Part shown: piece by piece, positions 1-5,154 of the stretch | How the letters are laid out: each line of letters begins with the position of its first letter | Position numbering within the stretch: the first letter of the stretch is position 1 | Source: Thermoleophilia bacterium | GTDB lineage: Bacteria > Actinomycetota > Thermoleophilia > Gaiellales > Gaiellaceae | Assembly (NCBI GenBank): GCA_014534155.1 | Contig: JACVSB010000142.1 | Span: 1 to 5,154 of the forward strand | Direction of reading: 5' to 3' | DNA length: 5,154 nucleotides | The notes under the pieces: generated by a model | The model's input: only the letters and a program-made list of their open reading frames with translations | What the model was told of the DNA's origin: nothing | The model's database searches: none | Made by a program: the position numbers and the translations under genes

Positions 1-790
1 CGAGCGCCCGAAAGAGAAGCCGCGTTAGCGCGAAGCGCCCTTCGTACTCCCGACCGTGCACGAGGATCTCGAGCCCGGCCGTCTCGAATGTCCCGCGAAT
101 GGCGAGGTCGTCGACCCCTTCGAGGGCGTGACGCTCGGCCCGGGCGCCGACAGGGGTCTCGTCACCGCCGCGCGGTCGCCCCCTGACACGGCGCGCCACG
201 AGCGACGGGACGCGGCGGGGGGTCTTGACGAAGACGTGGGCTATGTAGTCAAGGCGCCTCAGCTTCTCGCCGAGTCGCCCGACCCGCGTCGGGTCGAAGA
301 TCGTCACCAGGATGCCCCCGGGGGCGAGGTGGGCGACGGAGAGCTCGAGCGTCCGACGGTAGTCCTCGAGGTGATGCAGCGCGGAGGAGAAGACGATCAG
401 ATCCCACCGCTCGCTCGTCGCGGCGAGGAAGTCGCCGACTTCCGCGACGCGTGTGTCGGTCGCCCAGCCGCGGACACTTGCCTTCCGTTCGTAGATCGCG
501 AGCATCTCGGGCGAGACGTCGACGGTGACCGGGCTGATGCCGTGCTCGAGGAGGAGGAGGGAGACGTTCCCCGATCCGCCGCAGGCGTCGAGAGCGCGCG
601 GCTCCGGCGGTAGCTCGCGCAACGCCCGTGTGAGGACGAGGCGGAGCCGCTCGCGGAGTCGAGGGTCGACGACGCACTCCTCCGTGCTGTCGTACCGGTT
701 CGCGGCCTCGGCGTAGAAGCGGCGATTCGCGTCCACGGTGGTCGCGGCGGCATCGTCGTCGCGATCGCGCACTTCGGGGGCATGCGTCAC
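1..790 (-). CDS. Class I SAM-dependent methyltransferase, C-terminus cut off by window edge
   Basis: The 263 visible residues form a Rossmann-fold methyltransferase that transfers a methyl group from S-adenosylmethionine; the acceptor cannot be read from sequence. Motif I is LDACGGSGN (residues 67-75), followed by the acidic strand-2 end VTVDVSPEM (D91), an acidic turn at VGDF (118-121), the strand-4 region WDLIVFSSALHHLEDY (129-144) and the strand-5 hairpin LAPGGILVTIF (155-165). The part after residue 170 is basic and probably forms the substrate-recognition end. No signal peptide or membrane segment is seen, so it should be cytosolic. The GTG start at 790 was chosen because it overlaps the TGA of the upstream oxidoreductase as GTGA and leaves a normal-length N-terminus before motif I. 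The frame stays open to base 1, so the stop lies outside. Being translationally linked to a sugar-type dehydrogenase suggests a sugar or glycan-linked O- or N-methylation (inference). Family assignment is firm; substrate is unknown. Confidence 0.88.
   Translation of the reverse strand, partial: MTHAPEVRDRDDDAAATTVDANRRFYAEAANRYDSTEECVVDPRLRERLRLVLTRALRELPPEPRALDACGGSGNVSLLLLEHGISPVTVDVSPEMLAIYERKASVRGWATDTRVAEVGDFLAATSERWDLIVFSSALHHLEDYRRTLELSVAHLAPGGILVTIFDPTRVGRLGEKLRRLDYIAHVFVKTPRRVPSLVARRVRGRPRGGDETPVGARAERHALEGVDDLAIRGTFETAGLEILVHGREYEGRFALTRLLFRAL
787..790 (-). other. GTGA stop/start overlap coupling the two minus-strand genes
   Basis: On the minus strand the bases are GTGA. TGA (789-787) ends the oxidoreductase and GTG (790-788) starts the methyltransferase. 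Four-base overlaps of this kind are typical of translationally coupled genes in one operon. No strong Shine-Dalgarno precedes the GTG, which agrees with re-initiation by the terminating ribosome. A short GC-rich inverted repeat (GGGCGG-C-CCGCCC on the plus strand, 792-804) lies just upstream of the start and could hide it until the upstream gene is translated, but such palindromes also arise by chance at this base composition. Confidence 0.75.
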
Positions 791-2937
791 CGGGCGGCCC
801 GCCCTGGCTCGTCGAGTCGAACCGCAGCCCCGCTTTCGGCGGACGTGAGAGCGGCGAGAGTCGCCGTCATCGAATCCAGCGGGTCGGGCTCGGGCGCGGC
901 GTGCCCCTCGACCCATTCGCCGAGCGCGACGAACTGCCGCGAATGGCCCTTGTCCTGCGCGCCGCCGTGGCGGCGTTGCGGCCGATTCGGGCCGTGCATC
1001 GTCAGGGTTCGAAAGTCGTCGAGCACGGCCGAGCGTCCGCCGGCGTGCACCTCGACGTACTCTTTGCCGAGCCGGTCGGCGCCGCGTGCTCCGTAGACGA
1101 TCGTCGCGAGCGAGCCGTCGCCGAACGCGAGGGTGAGGGTGAAGGACCGACCTCCCTGCAGCGGCTCCCCCGGCTCCGCCCGCATCGTGCAGAGGACGCG
1201 CTCGGGTGGTACGCCGACGAGCCAGAGGGCCAGGTCGACGAAGTGGCAGCCCTCACCGAGGAGGCGGCCACCCCCCTCGTCGAGGTCGTTCAGCCAGTGG
1301 TTCGAGGGGAGAGCGCCCGCGTTCACTCGTATGAGGATCTCGGCCGGCCCAGGCTGCTCGGCGAGGAAGCGGCGAAGCGCCTGGGCGGCGGGCGCGTGGC
1401 GGCGATTGAAGCCGACCGCGAGCAGACGGCCCGACTCCGCGCGCGCCGCACGCAGCTCGGCGAGCTCGCTCGCCGTGAGACACGGCGGCTTCTCGACGAA
1501 GACCGCCTTGCCGGCGCGGAGCGCTCGCAACGCGAGCGCGGCGTGCGACGAATGGCGCGTGGCGATCGCGACGAGTCCGACGTCGGGGGCGGCGATCGCC
1601 TGTTCAACGGAGGTGACGCGGCTGAACCCGAACCGCTCGGCCGCCGCGTGCGCCGAGAGGCCGCTCGCGCTCGCGACCGTGCGGAGGGAGAAGCCGGCGT
1701 CCCGCAGGCCCGGGATGAGGATCCGCGTCGCGAAGCTTCCCGCCCCGACGACCGCGACGGCACGGGGCGTCGCGAGCGCGGGTGGCGGGGCGGAAGGCGC
1801 AGGCGCGGCGGGCGCCTCGTCGAGCGCCGGATACTCGAGGAGGATTCCGAGCGGCGATGTCTTGGCCGCGAGCAGCTCCTCGTAGGCTTCCCCCGCCTGG
1901 TCGACCGGGATCCGGGCGCCGACGAGCGGCTCGACGCGGACCTTCCCGGCGGCGACGAGCTCGAGGAAGGCGGCCATGTTCCGCCGCTCCGTCCACCGGA
2001 CGTAGCCGAGCGGGTAGTCGAGGCCGCGCTCCTCGTACTCGCGGTCGTAGCGGCCGGGGCCGTACGAGCGCGACGCGACGAGGGCGAGCTCCTTCTCGTA
2101 GTAGGCGTTCCGCGGCACGTCGAGCCCGACCTCCCCGAGGACGACGACGCGTGCCCGGTCCCGCGCCAGGCGCGCGCCGAGCTCGACGGGGTCCGAGGAC
2201 GGCGTCGCCGCCGTCAGGACGACCGCGTCGCAGTCGCGCGCTTCCGGCGGGATCTCCCTCCGAAGAGCTTCGCGTGCGTACGCGACGTCCGCTCCGCCGG
2301 TCGCAAGCGCGCGATCGACGAGCTCGGCCGAAAGGTCGACGCCGACGACGCGGCACGCGGCCGCGCGGAGGATCTGTCCGACGAGCTGCCCGACGAGCCC
2401 GAGGCCGACGACCGCCACGCGCTCACCGAGGCGGGCCCCCGCCCGTCGGACGCCGTGGAGCGCGATCGCGCCCACCGTGGCGAAGGCGGCCTCGTCGAAG
2501 GCGACTCCATCGGGAACGCGGACCGCGAGGTTCCCGGGTACGTAGTTCATCTCCGCGTGGACGGCGTAGCCTCCGCCGCCGCATGCGACCCGGTCGCCCG
2601 GGGCGAGATCGCGCACGCGCGGGCCGGCGGCGACGACGACCCCGGCGGACGCATACCCAAGCGGCGACGGCTGCTCCAGCTGCGACCGCACGGCCCGTAC
2701 CGTCTCGGCGATGCCGTCGCGGCGCGCCTTCTCGAGCACGCGACGTGTCTCGTCGGGCCGCGCGCGCGCCTTGCCGATCAGGCTCTCGCGCCCGGTCGCG
2801 ACCTTCTTCCTCTCCGTGCCGGCGCTCAGGAGGCTGGCGCGGACGTCGACCAGCACGCCCTCGGGCCGAAGCTCGGGGGCGGGCACGTCGAGGACGGAGA
2901 TCCGGCCGTCGCGAAGCCGCTGGGTGACCTGCTTCAC
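787..2937 (-). CDS. Bi-domain oxidoreductase: MDR dehydrogenase fused to Gfo/Idh/MocA dehydrogenase
   Basis: A 716-residue cytosolic fusion of two NAD(P)-dependent oxidoreductases. Residues 1-369 are a medium-chain dehydrogenase: PLGYASAGVV (92-101), APGDRVA (112-118) and the nucleotide-binding GLGLVG (178-183), with D201 ending the next strand (VVGVDLS), which favours NAD(H). The usual catalytic-zinc Cys motif is replaced by SAGTERKK (38-45), and the four-Cys structural zinc loop is absent, so it is probably zinc-independent. A Pro/Ala linker (about 370-392) leads to the Gfo/Idh/MocA half: VAVVGAGSFATR (394-405), the VEKP motif (481-484) and the GEGCHFVDLALW helix (561-572) carrying the usual His/Asp. 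Proteins of this architecture and length recur in polysaccharide clusters, but their reaction is not established to my knowledge; oxidation or reduction of a sugar derivative is inferred. The GTG at 2937 (VKQVTQR) matches where the family usually begins, though it has no clear Shine-Dalgarno. An in-frame ATG at 3018, preceded by GAGG, would add 27 residues. Confidence 0.9.
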   Translation of the reverse strand: MKQVTQRLRDGRISVLDVPAPELRPEGVLVDVRASLLSAGTERKKVATGRESLIGKARARPDETRRVLEKARRDGIAETVRAVRSQLEQPSPLGYASAGVVVAAGPRVRDLAPGDRVACGGGGYAVHAEMNYVPGNLAVRVPDGVAFDEAAFATVGAIALHGVRRAGARLGERVAVVGLGLVGQLVGQILRAAACRVVGVDLSAELVDRALATGGADVAYAREALRREIPPEARDCDAVVLTAATPSSDPVELGARLARDRARVVVLGEVGLDVPRNAYYEKELALVASRSYGPGRYDREYEERGLDYPLGYVRWTERRNMAAFLELVAAGKVRVEPLVGARIPVDQAGEAYEELLAAKTSPLGILLEYPALDEAPAAPAPSAPPPALATPRAVAVVGAGSFATRILIPGLRDAGFSLRTVASASGLSAHAAAERFGFSRVTSVEQAIAAPDVGLVAIATRHSSHAALALRALRAGKAVFVEKPPCLTASELAELRAARAESGRLLAVGFNRRHAPAAQALRRFLAEQPGPAEILIRVNAGALPSNHWLNDLDEGGGRLLGEGCHFVDLALWLVGVPPERVLCTMRAEPGEPLQGGRSFTLTLAFGDGSLATIVYGARGADRLGKEYVEVHAGGRSAVLDDFRTLTMHGPNRPQRRHGGAQDKGHSRQFVALGEWVEGHAAPEPDPLDSMTATLAALTSAESGAAVRLDEPGRAAR

Positions 2938-3044
2938 AGCCGACCCGGCGCCTGCGGCAGGGAAACGATTGGCGTCGTTCTCTTGACGCGAGTGAGCAGC
3001 GTCCCCCTGAAGTAGCATGGCGCCTCGTGCCACACGCCGTGCCG

Positions 3045-3062
3045 GAGAACGGTCACGTTCTC
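3045..3062. promoter_or_regulatory. Perfect 7-bp inverted repeat, possible operator or leader hairpin
   Basis: The bases read GAGAACG-GTCA-CGTTCTC, a perfect 7-bp inverted repeat around a 4-base centre. Outer flanks GCCG (3041-3044) and CGGC (3066-3069) could add four more pairs across an asymmetric 3-base bulge. The half-site CGTTCTC occurs again at 2976-2982, next to the -35-like TTGACG. The site lies between the two divergent genes, where a shared regulator would bind. The GAAC-N6-GTTC core is not the Gram-positive LexA pattern, which has four bases between the arms. It could be an operator or a hairpin in the leader of the plus-strand transcript; neither is proven. Confidence 0.35.
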
Positions 3063-3233
3063 GCCCGGCTCCCGACGACTGGTGACACGCTGGAAACCGA
3101 CGCGCGGGTGCGAAGCGAGGAGGCCACGACGCCGACCGAGGCTACACGAGAGCAGTGGGCCGACTCGTCGGACGGCCGAGCGAGCGAGGAAGCGACTCAA
3201 CCGGCCGATCGTGCCCGGCGGTAGGGACTCGGC

Positions 3234-3238
3234 AGGAG
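3234..3238 (+). promoter_or_regulatory. Ribosome binding site AGGAG for the membrane protein gene
   Basis: AGGAG ends four bases before the GTG at 3243. The spacing is short but workable. An in-frame TAG at 3222-3224 rules out any start further upstream in this frame, so this site and the GTG fix the N-terminus of the O-antigen ligase-like protein. Confidence 0.65.
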
Positions 3239-3242
3239 AGTC

Positions 3243-5154
3243 GTGACCGACCAGGCGGTCGCGACGGCCGCGCCGGTGGCGCCGCGGCTTCGGCGTCGCC
3301 TCGAGCCGCGCGCGGACTGGACGGAGGCGGGGTGGACCGCCGACCTGGCCACCCTGTCGGCGCTCCTCCTCCTGACGGCGGCCTTCGGCCGTCCGTTCTC
3401 GAAGCTCCACGTTCCCGGGGTGGAGGTCTACGTGACCGAGATCGCGCTTCTCGCGATCGGCGCGCTGACCCTCCGGCGCTGCGGCCTCGGCGGCGTCCGC
3501 GATCGGATCCGACCGATCCCGCTCGTCCCATTGCTCCTCTTCTGGCTCGCCGGTGGGGTCGCAGCCCTTCGCGGCTTGCCCGAATTCGGATTGGGCGGCG
3601 TTATCCAGGACGTCGGCCTCGTCGAATACTCGCTCTTCGTCCCGCTCGTCGCGATCGCTGCGGACACCCGCGAGCGAGTCCGTCTGCTGATCGCGGTGCT
3701 CGCGTTGGGCGGGCTCGGTGCCCTCGTCGTCAACGGGATCGTCTACTTCCTGGCGCCGGATAGCCGTCTCGGACCGGACGCCAACCCGGGCGCCGCCGTC
3801 GGCATCTACCTTGCGCTTCTCGTCGTCTTCGCCCTCGCCCGCTGGCTCCACCGCGTTCCCGTTCCTCGCTACCTGGCGGTCGCAACGGTTCCGGCGCTCG
3901 TCCTCATGGCGCTCACGGTCGTTCGCAGCATCCTCCTGGCGCTCGTCGCCTCCCTGGCCGTGCTCGTCCTCCTGGCATCCGGGCGGCTGCGGGCACTCGC
4001 CCTCTCCGTCGGCGCAGTCGCAGTCGCGCTCGTCGGCGCCCTCGGCGTGCAGGCGACCGGGCTCGGATGGGCGCCGGTCGACCTTCCGCCTGCCGCGTTC
4101 GCGAACCCGAGCTACGTCTCGGACGACGGCGCGAGCGGGTTCTCTGGAGGGACCCAGATCTCGGGAGACGCAGCGAGCGGCAGGTTCTCGCGCCAGCTCG
4201 CGCCCGGTGAGGCGCTCGCGCTCCCGCATCTCAACGGCCTCGTTCCGGGCCAAACCTATACGGTCGTTTTCGGCATCCGCCCGCTGATCCGAGAAGTCGT
4301 CCGCGGCAGCGTCGGCGACCTGACGGGAGCGGGCTGGGGCTCCAAGGAGTTCGCGGCGCCGCCACGAGCGACGTGGCAGAAGATACGTGTGAGGCTGACG
4401 GCGACGGAGGAGACCGAGCGCCTCGGGATTCTTCCGGCCTCTTCAGCCGGCGTGCGGGTGGACGCCGTCGGCGTCGTCTCGGGAACGGTGGGCACCGAGG
4501 GCCCCGTGTTTCCGATCCAGCAGTCGATCGCGGATCGATCCTTCGTCGCGGATGACGGAGCGAGCGCGTTCGTCGGCGGCAGATGGATCGCCGGTCACGC
4601 CGCCGCCGGGAGGTTCTCGCGGGAGTTGGCGCCGGGGGAATTCATGCGAGTCGACGCGATTCGTGGGCTCGTCCCACGACGCGCGTACACCGTCATCTTG
4701 GCGGTCCGCCCGCTCGCACGCGAGGTCGTGCGCGGAGCGGTCGGCGATACGTCGGGCGGCGGCTGGCGCGCACGGTTGTTCGCGACGGCGCCGCGCCTGA
4801 GATGGCAGAAGGTCGTGGTCGCCCTGAGAGCGACGAAACGGGCCGAGGAGCTCGACATCGCGTCTCTCGCCCGGGTTCCGTTCCGCGTGGATGCAATCCG
4901 CGTCGTGCCCGGCCGTCGCGCGGCGGGGCGCTCGGGAGCCGTGAAAGCGAGCGGTCTGCGCGACCCGGCCCTCGGCGTCGCGAGCTCGGCCGCGGCCCAG
5001 CCGGGTCCGCAAGCGGCGGCGGCGGGCGGCGAAGCGAGCCCCGACGTCTCGCTCACCGAGGACATCGAGGCGACGTTCGGGAACGCGTCAGCGTCCGGCT
5101 CGGCCGCGAACGTGCGGTGGCGCTTGGCGTACTGGCGGTTCATCGCCGAGCGAA
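3243..5154 (+). CDS. O-antigen ligase/polymerase-like membrane protein with duplicated extracytoplasmic domain, C-terminus cut off
   Basis: The 637 visible residues fit the WaaL/Wzy superfamily, which joins or polymerises lipid-linked glycans on the outer face of the cytoplasmic membrane. After a basic cytosolic N-terminus (RLRRRLEPR, 15-23), about nine membrane helices can be drawn near 33-49, 60-77, 91-109, 123-140, 146-170, 183-202, 209-225, 229-246 and 249-272. Arg-rich loops fall on the inside, placing residue 275 onward outside. Family-like motifs are RLGPDANPGAAVGIYL (175-190) and TVVRS (225-229), where R228 sits at the position of the conserved 'SR' that opens the Wzy_C region. The large loop then holds two tandem copies of one domain (290-414 and 433-557), an Ala/Gly-rich linker, and NVRWRLAYWRFIAE (623-636), typical of where the family fold resumes. 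WaaL proteins likewise carry their big loop after helix 9, but it is usually far shorter. The remaining helices lie beyond the window. Ligase versus polymerase cannot be decided here. Confidence 0.82.
   Translation, partial: MTDQAVATAAPVAPRLRRRLEPRADWTEAGWTADLATLSALLLLTAAFGRPFSKLHVPGVEVYVTEIALLAIGALTLRRCGLGGVRDRIRPIPLVPLLLFWLAGGVAALRGLPEFGLGGVIQDVGLVEYSLFVPLVAIAADTRERVRLLIAVLALGGLGALVVNGIVYFLAPDSRLGPDANPGAAVGIYLALLVVFALARWLHRVPVPRYLAVATVPALVLMALTVVRSILLALVASLAVLVLLASGRLRALALSVGAVAVALVGALGVQATGLGWAPVDLPPAAFANPSYVSDDGASGFSGGTQISGDAASGRFSRQLAPGEALALPHLNGLVPGQTYTVVFGIRPLIREVVRGSVGDLTGAGWGSKEFAAPPRATWQKIRVRLTATEETERLGILPASSAGVRVDAVGVVSGTVGTEGPVFPIQQSIADRSFVADDGASAFVGGRWIAGHAAAGRFSRELAPGEFMRVDAIRGLVPRRAYTVILAVRPLAREVVRGAVGDTSGGGWRARLFATAPRLRWQKVVVALRATKRAEELDIASLARVPFRVDAIRVVPGRRAAGRSGAVKASGLRDPALGVASSAAAQPGPQAAAAGGEASPDVSLTEDIEATFGNASASGSAANVRWRLAYWRFIAER
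4110..4484 (+). repeat. Tandem domain copy 1 (residues 290-414), jelly-roll carbohydrate-binding-like
   Basis: This is the first copy of a 125-residue module in the extracytoplasmic loop. It starts SYVSDDGASGF, continues with SGRFSRQLAPGE (312-323) and LVPGQTYTVVFGIRP (333-347), then REVVRGSVGD (350-359), TWQKIRVRLTAT (377-388), and closes with VRVDAVGVV (404-412). The order 'pGqtYtv.f.vR', 'WqkirvrltaT' and a final 'v.vDav.v' strand is the habit of CBM4/9-like beta-sandwich modules. The fold is therefore inferred as jelly-roll; sugar binding is a guess from fold and context. Confidence 0.75.
4539..4913 (+). repeat. Tandem domain copy 2 (residues 433-557), jelly-roll carbohydrate-binding-like
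   Basis: This second copy aligns to the first without any gap at an offset of 143 residues (429 bp), with 67 of 125 positions identical by hand count. The best-kept blocks are DDGAS, AGRFSRELAPGE (455-466), REVVRGAVGD (493-502), WQK (521-523) and RVDAI (548-552). The residues around 467-474 and 525-547 differ most. An 18-residue linker (415-432) separates the copies. The divergence says the duplication is old or the copies have specialised; the lack of gaps says the fold is kept. Confidence 0.75.
4914..5102 (+). other. Ala/Gly/Pro-rich linker in the extracytoplasmic loop
   Basis: Residues 558-620 of the membrane protein lie between the second module and the WRL..W motif. They are rich in Ala, Gly, Ser and Pro, including AAAQPGPQAAAAGGEASP (583-600), with a few charged residues. 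This looks like a flexible, disordered tether that lets the paired modules move relative to the membrane-embedded core. The frame is kept, with GC-rich third positions throughout, so it is real coding sequence. Confidence 0.6.

Larger units (their letters stand above)
2938..3242. other. Divergent upstream region between the two transcription units
   Basis: About 305 bases separate the GTG of the minus-strand oxidoreductase from the GTG of the plus-strand membrane protein, so both units must be driven from here or, for the minus unit, from an extended start at 3018. It holds a perfect inverted repeat (3045-3062), a second copy of its half-site CGTTCTC (2976-2982) and the plus-strand ribosome binding site (3234-3238). 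A TTGACG (2983-2988) resembles a -35 box for plus-strand transcription, but no good -10 lies at 16-18 bases: TGAAGT is at 19 and TAGCAT at 24. No tRNA, small RNA or terminator was recognised. A 65-codon open frame at 3027-3224 is not supported as a gene. Confidence 0.7.

Noticed and set aside
249..783. Minus-strand open frames with ATG starts at 677 and 783 within the methyltransferase region
   Set aside because: They are in other frames and give Arg/Pro/Ser-rich strings. The frame starting at GTG 790 carries all the methyltransferase motifs.
1782..2927. A 381-codon Arg-rich plus-strand frame
   Set aside because: The composition is almost entirely Arg, Ala, Gly and Pro with no fold signature. 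It is a shadow of the oxidoreductase coding strand.
901..3015. A 704-codon open frame on the plus strand, opposite the oxidoreductase
   Set aside because: It is antisense to a gene with clear family motifs over its whole length. Its product is an Arg/Asp/Glu-rich string without domains, as expected when GC-rich codons remove stops from the opposite strand.
2983..3018. Candidate plus-strand promoter TTGACG with TGAAGT or TAGCAT
   Set aside because: The -35-like box is good, but the possible -10 boxes are poor or at spacings of 19 and 24 bases, and the site is over 200 bases from the start codon. Not listed as a promoter.
3045..3062. LexA (SOS) box reading of the GAAC...GTTC palindrome
   Set aside because: Gram-positive LexA sites have four bases between GAAC and GTTC. 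Here there are six, and no neighbouring gene relates to DNA repair.
3041..3069. Intrinsic terminator reading of the hairpin
   Set aside because: No run of T follows on either strand, and no gene ends nearby; both flanking genes begin here.
2934..4253. A 439-codon open frame on the minus strand, opposite the membrane protein gene
   Set aside because: It has highly charged, low-complexity composition with no recognisable domain. The opposite strand has helices, family motifs and the repeat pair in one continuous frame.

Overview
This is a GC-rich window (roughly 70% G+C by eye) with strongly GC-biased third codon positions, GTG start codons and tightly overlapping genes. That fits a high-GC bacterium, most plausibly an actinobacterial or similar soil lineage. 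No marker gene fixes the taxonomy, so this is an inference. The layout looks like part of a surface-polysaccharide or exopolysaccharide locus: three protein genes in two divergent units around a ~305 bp non-coding region. No RNA gene, CRISPR array, insertion sequence or convincing terminator was seen.

Left, minus strand (1-2937): a two-gene operon read right to left. The first gene is a ~716-residue bi-domain oxidoreductase, a medium-chain (alcohol-dehydrogenase-like) dehydrogenase fused to a Gfo/Idh/MocA-type sugar dehydrogenase. Its stop codon overlaps by 4 bp (GTGA) the GTG start of a class I SAM-dependent methyltransferase, which runs off the left edge. In other bacteria these two families often sit together in glycan-biosynthesis clusters.

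Centre (2938-3242): the divergent upstream region. It holds a perfect 7-bp inverted repeat with a 4-nt spacer, a further copy of the half-site 80 bp away, and the ribosome binding site of the right-hand gene. No promoter could be assigned with confidence.

Right, plus strand (3243-5154 and beyond): a multi-spanning membrane protein of the O-antigen ligase/polymerase (WaaL/Wzy-like) superfamily, cut off at the right edge. After nine predicted membrane helices, its large extracytoplasmic loop contains two tandem ~125-residue copies of one domain. They align without a gap at a 143-residue offset, with 67 of 125 positions identical by hand count. The copies have the sequence habit of jelly-roll carbohydrate-binding modules. 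An Ala/Gly-rich linker follows, then a WRL..W motif where the family fold resumes. This ligase/polymerase with a duplicated, apparently glycan-binding insert is the most unusual thing in the window.

Working model (inference): the dehydrogenase fusion and the methyltransferase modify a sugar or sugar-linked precursor in the cytoplasm, and the membrane protein polymerises or ligates the glycan outside, with the paired modules positioning acceptor or product.
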